A DNA stretch of 64,000 nt from Kitasatospora phosalacinea (GTDB taxonomy: Bacteria; Actinomycetota; Actinomycetes; Streptomycetales; Streptomycetaceae). Shown here one piece after another: positions 28,952 through 37,238 of this stretch (the first letter of the stretch is position 1; each line of letters opens with the position of its first letter). The position numbers and the translations under genes were made by a program. The stretch is taken from NCBI RefSeq assembly GCF_030268885.1, contig NZ_BSSA01000015.1, forward strand, positions 62,001 through 126,000, written 5' to 3'. The notes beneath the pieces are model-generated. The model was not told the origin of the DNA, searched no databases, and was given only the letters and a program-made list of their open reading frames with translations.

Positions 28952-30151
28952 TCACCAACCGACCGGCATGGAAACCGGTCCCCGCACGATCACGCCGAAC
29001 TGCCACTGCACGGACTCCCGGCCACCGGGCAGGTGCAGGTCCGGGAAACGCTCCAGGAGGGCGGCCATCGACTCCTGCAGCTCCAGGCGGGCCAGCGCCG
29101 CCCCGATGCAGTGGTGCGGGCCGTGCCCGAACGCCATGTGCGGGTTCACCTGGCGGGTGATGTCGAGCTGTTCGGGGTCCTCGAACACCTCGGGGTCGCG
29201 GTTGGCCGCGGCCAGGGCGGGCATCACCGGGTCGCCGGCCCGCACCACCACGTCGCCGAAGCGGACGTCCTCGGTGGCGTACCGGGCGAACATCGCCGCC
29301 GTGTTGACCGGCACGTAGCGCAGCAGCTCCTCGACCGCGGAGGGCAGCAGCTCCGGCCGGGAGCGCAGCAGCGCCAACTGGTCGGGGAAGTCGGCGAGCA
29401 GGGTGAAGAAGAAGCTGGGCAGGCCGGAGGAGACGGTCTCCACGCCGCCGGTCAGCAGCCCGGGTCCGGCGATCGCGATCAGCTCGTCTTCGGTCAGCTT
29501 GTCGCCGTCGTCGCGGGCGTAGACCAGGGCGCCGAGCAGGTCGTCGGTCGGCTCCTCGCGGCGCTTGGCGATCAGCGCGGACATGTACTCGCCGAGCTCG
29601 CCGCCGATCTCCTCCAGCACGTAGCCGTTCATGGTGGAGTCGTTGGTCAGGCCCTCGGTCCACTTGCGGAAGGTCTGGTGGTCGGAGAACGGCACCCCGA
29701 GCAGGTCGCAGATCACCGACACCGGCAGCGGCCGCGCCATGTCCTCGACCAGGTCGGCCGGTTGGCCCTTCTCCACCATCGCGTCGATCAGGCGGGCGCA
29801 GCGGAACCTGATGTCGGCGCGCATCTGCTCGACCCGGCGGGCGGTGAACGCCTTGTTGACGAGCTTGCGCAGCCGGGTGTGGTCCGGCGGGTCCATGCCC
29901 ATGATGCCGTCGCCGGTCAGCTCCTTGCGCAGCCGCGGCTGGTCCAGGCCCTGCGCCATCTCGCGGCTGAACCGCGGGTCGGCCATCACCAGCTTGACGT
30001 CGGCGTAGCGGGTGGCCAGCCAGGCCGGCTCGCCGTAGGGCAGCCGCACCCAGCTCATCGGCTCCTCGGCGCGCAGCTTGGCGTACATCGGGGAGACGTC
30101 GACTTCCGTCATGTCGAACGGGTAGTCGCGGATCTGGCGGTCGGACGTCAT
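28952..30151 (-). CDS. Cytochrome P450 (bacterial class I, macrolide-tailoring type)
   Basis: 399 residues. Heme-binding motif [10 protein letters not shown] near the C-terminus supplies the Cys thiolate ligand. The ExxR pair is seen as EELLR. The I-helix reads LLTGGVETV, a variant of the usual AGxxT oxygen-binding stretch. It is soluble, has no signal or membrane anchor, and needs outside ferredoxin partners not found here. Its ATG overlaps the stop of the glutamate mutase large-subunit gene (ATGA), and the PKS loading gene follows 34 bases later, so it belongs to the biosynthetic operon. It probably hydroxylates or epoxidizes the macrolactam or a PKS-bound chain. The site of oxidation cannot be told from sequence. 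This is the only tailoring oxidase seen in the window. Confidence 0.93.
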   Translation of the reverse strand: MTSDRQIRDYPFDMTEVDVSPMYAKLRAEEPMSWVRLPYGEPAWLATRYADVKLVMADPRFSREMAQGLDQPRLRKELTGDGIMGMDPPDHTRLRKLVNKAFTARRVEQMRADIRFRCARLIDAMVEKGQPADLVEDMARPLPVSVICDLLGVPFSDHQTFRKWTEGLTNDSTMNGYVLEEIGGELGEYMSALIAKRREEPTDDLLGALVYARDDGDKLTEDELIAIAGPGLLTGGVETVSSGLPSFFFTLLADFPDQLALLRSRPELLPSAVEELLRYVPVNTAAMFARYATEDVRFGDVVVRAGDPVMPALAAANRDPEVFEDPEQLDITRQVNPHMAFGHGPHHCIGAALARLELQESMAALLERFPDLHLPGGRESVQWQFGVIVRGPVSMPVGW

Positions 30152-31488
30152 GCCGGTTTCCCTTCCAGGATCTCGTGCTCTGCCGCGCCGACCGGCCGGT
30201 CGGCGCCACGGTCGAGGGCGACCGCGTCGAACCTGTCCTGCACGTGGCACAGGGCCTTCGTCAGGTCGCCGGAGGTGATCCGGCGCCCGGGGCGCACCGG
30301 GGCGATGCCCTGCAGCGGCACGCCGCCCAGCTCCGCCCAGCACAGCCGGCCGGCCTCGTCCAGGTAGCTGCGGCTGCGCCCGGCGTTGTCCGGGTGCAGG
30401 CAGTACGGGACGTCCAGCAGGCCGCGCTTGAAGGCGCCGACCAGGGCGCCGCCGACGCCCCCGCTGCCGACGCCGTCGAGGACCGCCGCGACCAGCGCCG
30501 CCGCCTCCCGGTACACCTGGCTGTCGGTGCCGTCGGCGGGCGCCGCGGGCGGCGCGTCCGGCCCGGCCAGCTGCCGCCGGCGGTCCCGGGCGACCGCGGC
30601 CGCGTACTCCAGGGCGTCCACGTTGTGCTGCACGGTGGGGATCCGGCTGGACTCCACCGAGGTCTTGACGATCAGCCGCTCCGAGCCGGTGTCCACGGCC
30701 AGCCGGGCCGCCGCCGCCAGCAGGGCGTTCGCGCCCGCGACCGTCCGCGGGTACACGCCCATGTACGCGTAGACCACCACGTGCCAGTCGGCGTCCGGCA
30801 GCAGCTGCCCGGCCAGCGCCCGCAGCGCCCGGATCGCCTCGGCGTCCTGCTCGGCGTCGGTCTGCTGGGCGTAGCTCAGCGACAGTGAGCGGATGCCCAG
30901 GCCGTGGAAGAACACCGCCTCCAGCACGCTGATCGCCACCAGCTGGCTGGGCGGGCACAGTTGGCCCAGCATGCAGCCGCCGAAGGTCTCCAGGTGCGGC
31001 CGGACGCCGCGCTCGGCGGCGTACTCGGCGGCCAGCTCGCAGGACGCCTCCCAGTTGCGGACCGACTCGTCCAGCGGGGTGCGCCCGTAGGGCAGGCAGT
31101 AGGAGACCGGGCCGCCCTCGGTGGCGTGCAGCCCGGCGTCCAGCAGCGCGCCGAAGATGTGCAGCGGACGGGCCGAGCCGTGCCGCACCTGCACCGGGAA
31201 GCCCCGCTCGGCCAGGCCCGCGACCACGCCGCGGGTCACCGCCGCCGGGTAGGTGACGATCGGGTAGCCGTTGAGGCCGACGCCGTCGCGCAGCGCCGCC
31301 CGGACCGACTCCAGGTCGCCGGTCCGGGTGTAGCTGTCCAGGGTGATGGTGCCGACGGTGTCGGCGTCGGCCCGCTCGACGGCCTCCAGCCCGGCCCGCA
31401 TCAGCGCCGGGTCGGCCATGCCCATCCGCGGCTGCACCACCAGGGCGCCGCGCGCGTGGACCTCGCGCACGTGGTCACCGAAGTTCAT
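30148..31488 (-). CDS. Glutamate mutase (methylaspartate mutase) large E subunit, VinI-type
   Basis: 446 residues, close to the family's size. With the small cobalamin-binding subunit encoded just upstream it should rearrange L-glutamate to (2S,3S)-3-methylaspartate by adenosylcobalamin radical chemistry. Arg55 (in DSYTRTGD), Arg102 (in QVRHGS) and Arg136 (in PYGRTPL) fall where the substrate-binding arginine claw of clostridial glutamate mutase is found; this match is from memory of the family, not an alignment. ATG start, overlapping the small subunit gene by 14 bases and the P450 by 4. In fermenting clostridia this enzyme serves glutamate breakdown. Here no methylaspartase lies nearby and the neighbours are an adenylating enzyme and a decarboxylase, which points to starter-unit supply. 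Confidence 0.92.
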   Translation of the reverse strand: MNFGDHVREVHARGALVVQPRMGMADPALMRAGLEAVERADADTVGTITLDSYTRTGDLESVRAALRDGVGLNGYPIVTYPAAVTRGVVAGLAERGFPVQVRHGSARPLHIFGALLDAGLHATEGGPVSYCLPYGRTPLDESVRNWEASCELAAEYAAERGVRPHLETFGGCMLGQLCPPSQLVAISVLEAVFFHGLGIRSLSLSYAQQTDAEQDAEAIRALRALAGQLLPDADWHVVVYAYMGVYPRTVAGANALLAAAARLAVDTGSERLIVKTSVESSRIPTVQHNVDALEYAAAVARDRRRQLAGPDAPPAAPADGTDSQVYREAAALVAAVLDGVGSGGVGGALVGAFKRGLLDVPYCLHPDNAGRSRSYLDEAGRLCWAELGGVPLQGIAPVRPGRRITSGDLTKALCHVQDRFDAVALDRGADRPVGAAEHEILEGKPA

Positions 31489-32002
31489 GGGCCTGCCGCT
31501 CGGAGAGGCGGCCGAGCAGGCCGGTGAACGCCGCGATGCCCTCCGGCCGGTCGTCGAACACGGCGTCGAACCCGGCGCCGAGCAGCTCCTCGATGTGCTC
31601 GGCGCTCTCGCCGCCGGTGATGCCGAGCTTGCCGCCGATCAGCACCGGCAGCCCGGCCAGGTCGGCGTCCGCGCGCAGCCGCCGGATCACCCGCAGGCCC
31701 TCGTGGTAGCCGTGCCCGTTGACGCTGGAGAGCACCAGCAGCGCCGGGCCGCGCTCGCGGCACTCCGCCAGCAGCATCTCGTCGGGCACCGTCGCGCCGA
31801 GGTTGACCACCTCGAAGCCGAGCTCCTCGATCAGCAGCTGCAGGAAGACCAGGTTCCAGGTGTGCGCGTCGGAGGCCATGCTGCTGACCACCACCGTGCC
31901 GCGCGGCGGCACCGGCCCGGCGGAGCGCTGCGCGGGCAGCGGCGCGGCCGGCCGGGCCACCGTCCCCGCGCCGCCGGCCGTCCCGTTCGTCGGGCCGCTC
32001 AC
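31475..32002 (-). CDS. Glutamate mutase small S subunit, cobalamin-binding, VinH-type
   Basis: 175 residues. A B12-binding fold starts near residue 37 (TVVVSSMASDAHTW). Asp45 and His47 are the Asp-x-His pair that holds cobalamin base-off with His as lower ligand. Where the usual motif DxHxxG has Gly, this protein has Asn50. Later parts (VLSSVNGHG, LIGGKLG) match the flavodoxin-like core. The first 35 or so residues are extra compared with the roughly 137-residue clostridial subunit, are Pro/Ala/Gly-rich and look unfolded. The GTG start overlaps the decarboxylase stop by four bases (GTGA), matching the pattern of this operon. It works as a partner of the E subunit directly downstream. Confidence 0.9.
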   Translation of the reverse strand: MSGPTNGTAGGAGTVARPAAPLPAQRSAGPVPPRGTVVVSSMASDAHTWNLVFLQLLIEELGFEVVNLGATVPDEMLLAECRERGPALLVLSSVNGHGYHEGLRVIRRLRADADLAGLPVLIGGKLGITGGESAEHIEELLGAGFDAVFDDRPEGIAAFTGLLGRLSERQAHELR

Positions 32003-33264
32003 CGGTCCGCCTCCGCCGCTTCGGGAGCCTCGGTGCGGACCAGCTCCAGCCGGGTCGCCGAGACCACCTCGCCGCCGCGCACCAGCACCTCCACCGGGGC
32101 CGGGCGGCTGAGGAATCCCAGCAGGCTCGCACTGACCCCGTACGCGCCGACGTTCGGCACCACCACCACGTCGCCGGGCGCCAGCTCCGGCAGGTGCACG
32201 TCCCGGCCCAGCGAGTCGCCCGGGGTGCACAGCGGCCCGACCAGGCTGGCCCGCTGCTCCGGCTCCGCGCCGTCGAGCTGCACCGCGGCCGGCAGCAGCC
32301 GGCCCAGGCCGGACAGCCCGCCCAGGGTGTTGATCCCGGCGTCCAGGATCACGAAGCGGTTGCCGCGGCTGTCCTTGACGTTGACCACGCCGCTGACCAG
32401 GAAGCCGCTGCCGCCGACCAGGTAGCGGCCCGACTCCACCGCCAACTGCGGCGCGCCCGCCCGCCACCCGGGCAGGTGCAGGTCGAGGATCCGCTCCAGC
32501 TCGGCCGCCAGCTTCGGGTACGCGGCGCGCTCGCCCGGCACCGCGTACGGGGAGGAGAAGCCGCCGCCGATGTCCAGCAGCTCCAGCGGCAGGCCCACCT
32601 CCTCGGCCAGCTGCACCGCGGAGAGCACCGTCCGCTCGAACTCGCCGATCAGCCCGGCCTCGTCGACCGCGTTGCTCATCGTGAAGAAGTGCGCGCCGAC
32701 CACCTCGGTGCCCGGCACCGAGGTCAGCAGCGGCATCAGCTCCGGCAGGGTCTCGCTGTCGATGCCGAACTGCGAGGGCTTGCCCATCATCCGGATGCCG
32801 GTGTTCGCGGCCTTCGTCCCGGCGCTGTTGACCCGCAGCAGGCAGCGGGCCACCGCGCCCAGGCGCAGCGCGGCCCGGCCGACGTGCTGCAGGTCGGTGT
32901 ACGACTCCACCGAGAAGATCCGCACCCCGCGGCCGATCGCGTACTCCAGTTCGGACGCGGTCTTGCCGGGCCCGGTGTACAGGCACTCGGCGGCGGTGTA
33001 CCCGGCCGCCAGCGCGGAGTCCAGCTCGCCCGGCGAGCTGATCTCGGCCCGGCACGGGCGGGTGCCGCCCACGGCGCCCTCGCGCAGGGCGCGGGCCAGT
33101 GCGGGGTGCGGGTTGGCCTTGAACGCGTAGTACAGCTCGATGCCCTCGGGCACCGCGTCGGCCAGTGCCCGGTGGCCCTCGTCGAGCAGGTCCAGGTCGT
33201 AGACGTACAGCGGGGTGCCGTAGCGGGCGGCCAGCTCCCGGTAGCGGTCGGTCGGGCGGTTCAC
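31999..33264 (-). CDS. PLP-dependent fold-III decarboxylase, VinO-type (decarboxylates ACP-bound 3-methylaspartate)
   Basis: 421 residues of the ornithine/diaminopimelate decarboxylase group. Lys49 in YYAFKAN is the expected Schiff-base lysine; HFFTMSN, the glycine loop DIGGGFS, ESGRYLVG and the GPLCTPGD Cys motif are all present, so the active site looks complete. In the vicenistatin route the homologue removes the alpha-carboxyl of 3-methylaspartyl-ACP to give 3-amino-2-methylpropionyl-ACP. The GTG start overlaps the adenylating enzyme stop (GTGA), and its own stop overlaps the next start (GTGA). A housekeeping diaminopimelate decarboxylase is less likely given the glutamate mutase genes on one side and a beta-amino acid adenylating enzyme on the other. 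Confidence 0.9.
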   Translation of the reverse strand: MNRPTDRYRELAARYGTPLYVYDLDLLDEGHRALADAVPEGIELYYAFKANPHPALARALREGAVGGTRPCRAEISSPGELDSALAAGYTAAECLYTGPGKTASELEYAIGRGVRIFSVESYTDLQHVGRAALRLGAVARCLLRVNSAGTKAANTGIRMMGKPSQFGIDSETLPELMPLLTSVPGTEVVGAHFFTMSNAVDEAGLIGEFERTVLSAVQLAEEVGLPLELLDIGGGFSSPYAVPGERAAYPKLAAELERILDLHLPGWRAGAPQLAVESGRYLVGGSGFLVSGVVNVKDSRGNRFVILDAGINTLGGLSGLGRLLPAAVQLDGAEPEQRASLVGPLCTPGDSLGRDVHLPELAPGDVVVVPNVGAYGVSASLLGFLSRPAPVEVLVRGGEVVSATRLELVRTEAPEAAEADR

Positions 33265-34841
33265 CGGGCGTCTCCCGCGGTCGTGGCGGCCGTGCGGGTC
33301 GGGGCGGTGGGGGCGGTCGCGGGGGTGGCCGGGGCGGCGGCCGGGGCGGTCTCGGCGTCGAGCAGCCGGGCCAGTTCGGCGGTGGCGTTCTTGCCGTGCG
33401 CGGTCAGCGGGAGGCGCTCCAGCACCCGGCACTGCGAGGGGACCTTCTGCGGCTCCAGGCGGCGGGCCAGCTCGCGCAGCACGGTGTGCGGCGGCAGGTC
33501 GGCCTCGACGAACAGGCACAGGTCGCGGGCGTCGGTGGGCGGCACCACGGCGGCGGCGTGCACCCCGGGGACGTCCAGCGCGGCGGCCTCGATCTCCAGG
33601 GTGCTCATCCGGATGCCCTTGCGCTTGAACATGTCGTCCCGGCGGCCCTCGAAGTACAGGTAGCCGTCCTCGTCGAGGCTGCCGTAGTCGCCGGTGTGCA
33701 GGCGCAGCGCGCCGGTGACCGGGTCGGGCCGGAAGGCGCGGGCGGTCAGCTCGGGCGCCCGCCAGTAGCCGGGCATCACGTGCGGGCCGGCCGCGACGAT
33801 CTCGCCGACCTGCCCGGGGCCGAGCTCGGTGCCGTCCTCGTCCAGGATCAGCACCCGGGTGCCGGGCAGCGGCAGGCCGACCGAGTCGGGACGGTGCTCG
33901 TCCAGCTCCGGCGGCATCACGGTGATCCGCTTGCACTCGGTCTGGCCGAACTGGCGCACCACCCGGGCCCCGTCGAAGTGCTTGCGGAGCTTCTCGATGG
34001 TGGCCTGCGGCAGCGCCGCCCCGGTGTTGGTGAACATCCGCACCCGGTTCGGCTCCTCGGTCAGCGTCTCCCGCTCGGCCAGGGTCGCGATCATCGAGGC
34101 CAGCGAGGGCACGATCGGCACCACGGTGGCGCCGGTGCTGCGGATCAGGCCCAGCAGCCGCAGGTCCGACTCGGCGCCCGCCAGCACGATCTCGGAGCGG
34201 CCGTGGCAGGACAGCAGCACCTTGTACAGGCCGTAGTCCCAGGAGACCGGGAAGCGGCAGAACACCACGTCGTCGTCCCGGTAGCCGAGCACCTGGCCGA
34301 TCGACATGGTGGCGAAGGCGATCTGCGCGTGCGGCTCGACCACACCCTTGGGGGCGGCGGTGCTGCCGGAGGTGTAGACCAGCACGGCGACGTCCTGCGG
34401 GGAGACCGCGGTCGGCTCGGCGAGCGCGCCCCCGGCGGCGGAGCGCTCGATCCCGGCCCAGGTGTCGGCGGCGTCGGCGCCGGTCAGCACCAGCACCGGC
34501 TCGGCGTTCGCGACGACGCCGTTCAGGTGGTACTGCTTCATGCCCGGGTTGAGCGGCACGAAGACCGCGCCGCGCCGCGAGACGCCGAACATCAGGGCGA
34601 CCAGCTCGCGGGTGGTCTCCCACTGCACGACGACCCGGTCGCCGTGCCGCACGCCGCGCTGCTGCAGCCAGTGCTCGGCGGCGCGGCTGTAGCGGGCCAG
34701 CTCCCGGTAGGTCCACCGGCCGGTCGCGTCCCGGACGGCGGGCGCGTCGGGGGCGAGGGCTTCGGCCTCGTCCAGGAAGGAATGGACAAGCATGGTGCGG
34801 GTCAGATGACCGAGGGTGTCCACAGGCTTGCTCCAAGCCAC
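33261..34841 (-). CDS. ATP-dependent beta-amino acid:ACP ligase, VinN-type (3-methylaspartate adenylation)
   Basis: 526 residues, a stand-alone ANL-family adenylating enzyme with no carrier domain. Phosphate-binding loop YTSGSTAAPKG (about 156-166), FGQTECKR (about 298-305), TGDYG and the C-terminal LTAHGKN lysine motif are clear. Asp202 in SWDYG and Arg305 in ECKR fall close to where VinN uses Asp and Arg to hold the beta-amino group and the carboxylate of 3-methylaspartate (recalled, not aligned). Its likely job is to activate 3-methylaspartate and load it on the free ACP at 39400-39645. It is the first gene of the long minus-strand operon. An AGGGG box with TAGTTT 29 bases later lies 67 bases upstream of the ATG. 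The last 40 residues are an Ala/Thr/Pro-rich tail of no clear use. Confidence 0.9.
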   Translation of the reverse strand: MAWSKPVDTLGHLTRTMLVHSFLDEAEALAPDAPAVRDATGRWTYRELARYSRAAEHWLQQRGVRHGDRVVVQWETTRELVALMFGVSRRGAVFVPLNPGMKQYHLNGVVANAEPVLVLTGADAADTWAGIERSAAGGALAEPTAVSPQDVAVLVYTSGSTAAPKGVVEPHAQIAFATMSIGQVLGYRDDDVVFCRFPVSWDYGLYKVLLSCHGRSEIVLAGAESDLRLLGLIRSTGATVVPIVPSLASMIATLAERETLTEEPNRVRMFTNTGAALPQATIEKLRKHFDGARVVRQFGQTECKRITVMPPELDEHRPDSVGLPLPGTRVLILDEDGTELGPGQVGEIVAAGPHVMPGYWRAPELTARAFRPDPVTGALRLHTGDYGSLDEDGYLYFEGRRDDMFKRKGIRMSTLEIEAAALDVPGVHAAAVVPPTDARDLCLFVEADLPPHTVLRELARRLEPQKVPSQCRVLERLPLTAHGKNATAELARLLDAETAPAAAPATPATAPTAPTRTAATTAGDAR

Positions 34842-34907
34842 GAGAAGGAGACGCGACGAGGCAGTGTCGCGAGGGAATTCGCAGGGGTCGCGCTGGTCCG
34901 CTCCGAG

Positions 34908-34953
34908 AAACTAACGGCCGCTCAGGCGGGAATCACACCCCTTAAGGTCCCCT
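34908..34953 (-). promoter_or_regulatory. Promoter with paired AGGGG boxes, starter-supply/PKS operon
   Basis: On the minus strand AGGGGA (34953-34948) and AGGGGT (34942-34937) are direct repeats 11 bases apart, one helical turn. TAGTTT (34913-34908), a good actinomycete -10, begins exactly 29 bases after the inner box. The likely start point is about 34901, giving a leader near 60 bases before the ATG at 34841. The same layout recurs at four other promoters here, which supports it. Confidence 0.65.
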
Positions 34954-35016
34954 AGCCCGGGGCCGGAGACCGCCCCGACGTGCTGCTGAGGGGTCGGGCG
35001 GGGGCGGGGTGGGGCC

Positions 35017-35110
35017 CGCCGTGCGAGGGCCGTGCGGGTCGTGCGGGGGCGGGTCGGGATCTGCCGTGCGGGACCGTGCGGGACCGTGCGGGTCGTGCGG
35101 GGCGGGTCGG
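35017..35110. repeat. GTGCGGG-rich short tandem repeats
   Basis: The stretch after the acyltransferase gene repeats GTGCGGG about eight times. Three 10-base units of CCGTGCGGGA type sit at 35064-35093, and a longer unit beginning CCGTGCGGGTCGTGCGG occurs at 35030 and 35084. It is non-coding and could cause slippage or pausing. No hairpin terminator stands out. Confidence 0.6.
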
Positions 35111-35117
35111 CCGGGGT

Positions 35118-36080
35118 TCAGGCCACCGCGCCGCGGCGGCGCGGCTGCAGGGCGAGCCGCGGCGTGGCGGCCAGCACCTCGAAGTTGGCGGTGGTGCGGG
35201 CGACCCGGCCGAACAGGCTGTCCGGGCCCGCCATGCACACCGTGCCCACGCCCCGCTCCAGCAGGGTGTCGACCACGTCGGTCCACCGCATCGGCCGCAC
35301 GAAGCTGTCCAGCAGCATGGTGCGCACCTGCTCGCCGGTGTGCAGGACCGCGCCGTCCTGGTCGGCGACCACCGGCAGCCGCGGGTCGGCGAACTCCAGC
35401 TTGCCGATCACCTCGTCCTCGGCCCGGCGGCGCAGCGCCCCGAACGCGGCCGAGTGCATGGGCGGTCGCATCGTGTACAGCGAGAAGCCGCCCAGCGCAC
35501 GCAGCCGCTCCAGCAGCCAGTCCAGGTTGCGCTCACGCAGCGACACCATGAAGAAGTTGTCGTCGATGTAGCAGGAGATCTCGTGCCACTCGCCGCGGGC
35601 GGTGAGCTCGGCCAGCACCTCGTCCAGCTGCTCGCGCGGGGTGCGGGTGAAGGAGTGCGTCACCACGTCCTGGAACTCGGTGGCGAAGAACTCGTCCTGC
35701 AGGGCGGCCAGTTCGGCCGTCATCCAGACCGCGTCCTCGACCTCCAGGGCGCCGCAGTACGCGGCGAGCGTCTTCTCGCCGAAGCTCGGCCCCGCGCACA
35801 GGTCGGCCCGCACGCCGAGCTCCTGCTCCGCCCACTGCGCCAGCGCCAGGCAGTTCACCAGGAAGCCGACCTGCGCGGCGGTGCTGTAGTCGGAGTCGTC
35901 CCGGCGCATGCTCTCCAGCAGCGGGTGGCCGAGCCGCCTGCCCGCCGCGGCCGCCAGGCGGCGGGCGAACGGGTTGACGGCCATGAACCGGCCGACGTCG
36001 GCGAACTTGCTGGGGGCCATGCCGGGGAAGACCATCGCCTGCCCCGTCCGCGCCCCGCCCGTGGTCCCGGTGGTGCTCAT
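35118..36080 (-). CDS. Stand-alone acyltransferase, VinK-type (moves dipeptidyl starter to the PKS loading ACP)
   Basis: 320 residues, malonyl-transferase fold but with a changed active site. The opening FPGM replaces FxGQG, the serine motif is GPSFGE (Ser99) instead of GHSxGE, and the His lies in RPPMHSAAF (His209). In vicenistatin biosynthesis VinK carries the aminoacyl-protected beta-aminoacyl group from the free ACP to the ACP of the loading module. The large PKS gene here begins with just such a bare ACP, so the role fits well. ATG start, 55 bases after the aminopeptidase gene and probably in one operon with it. The lost first His of GHSxGE separates it from malonyl-CoA-using enzymes. 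Confidence 0.88.
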   Translation of the reverse strand: MSTTGTTGGARTGQAMVFPGMAPSKFADVGRFMAVNPFARRLAAAAGRRLGHPLLESMRRDDSDYSTAAQVGFLVNCLALAQWAEQELGVRADLCAGPSFGEKTLAAYCGALEVEDAVWMTAELAALQDEFFATEFQDVVTHSFTRTPREQLDEVLAELTARGEWHEISCYIDDNFFMVSLRERNLDWLLERLRALGGFSLYTMRPPMHSAAFGALRRRAEDEVIGKLEFADPRLPVVADQDGAVLHTGEQVRTMLLDSFVRPMRWTDVVDTLLERGVGTVCMAGPDSLFGRVARTTANFEVLAATPRLALQPRRRGAVA

Positions 36081-36135
36081 CGTTTCCCCCTGTTCGTGCC
36101 GGTCGGTCGTTCGGCCGGCGGCCGGTCGTGCCGGG

Positions 36136-37026
36136 TCATGCGAGGCCCTTGAGGAACTCGAGCAGGACCGCCAGGAAGCGCTCGGGCTCCTCCAGGTTCG
36201 GCACGTGGCTCGACTCCTCGAAGACCTCCCAGCGCACGTCGGGGATCAGCTCGGAGTACGGCTGCACGGTCACCGGCGTGGCCTCGTCGTACCGGCCGGT
36301 GACCAGGAGCGTCGGGACGTCGACGTCGGGCAGGCAGTCCACCACCGACCAGTCCCTGAGCGTCCCGGTGACGTGGAACTCGCTCGGGCCGTTCATCACC
36401 GAGTAGACCGTGGTGTCCTCGGACATCTCCAGGAACGAGGCCCGGTAGTCGCGCGGCCACGGCACCACCCGGCACACGTGCCGGTCGTAGAAGACCCGCA
36501 CCGCCTTGTAGTACTCGTGGGAGGCGGTGGTGCCGGCCTCCTCGTGGCGGCGCAGCGTCTCGTCCACCCCCGGCGGCAGCGCGGCCCGCAGCACCGCCAT
36601 CTCCTGCCGCCACAGCGGGTAGGACGCCGGGGAGTCGGCGATCACCAGGCCGCGCAGGCCCGGCGGCTGCCGCGACGCGTGCCGGGCGCCCAGCAGGCCG
36701 CCCCAGGAGTGGCCGAACAGCACGTAGTCCTCGTCCGCGCCCAGCGAGCGCAGCAGGTTGTCCAGCTCCGCCTCGAACAGCTCGGGCACCCAGAAGTCCG
36801 CGCCCTTCTCCGGCAGGTGGGTGGAGCCGCCGTTGCCGAGCTGGTCGTAGTGCAGCACCGGCCAGCCGGAGCGGGCCAGTTCGGCCAGGTTCGCCAGGTA
36901 GTGGTGGGTGCTGCCGGGGCCGCCGTGCGCCACCACGACGACCGGACGCCCGGCGCCGGGCGTGCCCGTCATCCGGTACCAGGTCCGGTGCTCCCCGAAG
37001 GGGACCGTGCCCTCGGCGACGTCCAT
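36136..37026 (-). CDS. Proline iminopeptidase-like alpha/beta hydrolase, VinJ-type (removes the starter protecting amino acid)
   Basis: 296 residues. Oxyanion motif HGGPG (34-38), nucleophile elbow GHSWGG (Ser107), an acid in GRYDEATP and His in ESSHVPNL form a full catalytic triad. It is cytoplasmic, with no signal peptide. Family members cut a single N-terminal residue. In macrolactam clusters they free the amino group once elongation is complete so the thioesterase can close the lactam. The acyltransferase follows 55 bases later. An AGGGG-type promoter lies just upstream, with a leader near 37 bases. Confidence 0.88.
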   Translation of the reverse strand: MDVAEGTVPFGEHRTWYRMTGTPGAGRPVVVVAHGGPGSTHHYLANLAELARSGWPVLHYDQLGNGGSTHLPEKGADFWVPELFEAELDNLLRSLGADEDYVLFGHSWGGLLGARHASRQPPGLRGLVIADSPASYPLWRQEMAVLRAALPPGVDETLRRHEEAGTTASHEYYKAVRVFYDRHVCRVVPWPRDYRASFLEMSEDTTVYSVMNGPSEFHVTGTLRDWSVVDCLPDVDVPTLLVTGRYDEATPVTVQPYSELIPDVRWEVFEESSHVPNLEEPERFLAVLLEFLKGLA

Positions 37027-37069
37027 CCCGAATCACCTCACTGCCAGTCAGCGGCCCGTCCGCCCCCCA

Positions 37070-37117
37070 TGTCTAGCCCCGCCCCCCGCCCCGGAACCAG
37101 CCCCTTAGGGGGCCCCA
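37070..37117 (-). promoter_or_regulatory. Promoter with CCCCTAAGGGG box, aminopeptidase/acyltransferase operon
   Basis: Minus strand: the palindrome CCCCTAAGGGG followed by CTGG, then 21 bases, then CTAGACATGGGGG. The -10-like TAGACA is at 37075-37070 and starts 30 bases after the A of AGGGG (37105). The same two blocks, with a 20-base gap, occur on the plus strand at 39330-39375. Confidence 0.65.
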
Positions 37118-37191
37118 CCGGCCCTCCGGGACCCGCACCCGCCCCGCGGCCGAACCCCCCTACGGGGGCCGGGGCGGGGCGCCCGGACGCG

Positions 37192-37228
37192 CGAAGGCCC
37201 CTCCGGCGCGGGGGCGGAGGGGCCTTCG
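37192..37228 (-). terminator. Stem-loop terminator after the two-component operon
   Basis: A 14-base perfect inverted repeat (37192-37205 with 37215-37228) with a G-rich 9-base loop lies 10 bases beyond the response regulator stop on the minus strand. Confidence 0.8.
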
Positions 37229-37238
37229 GGGGAGGGGC

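Noticed and set aside
31999-33264. Housekeeping diaminopimelate or ornithine decarboxylase
   Set aside because: The active site fits the superfamily, but the overlap with the VinN-type and glutamate mutase genes makes a starter-pathway role far more likely.
34883-34917. AGGGGT on the plus strand at 34883 with TAACGG 29 bases later
   Set aside because: The hexamer lacks the final T and no plus-strand gene follows, so it is probably chance.
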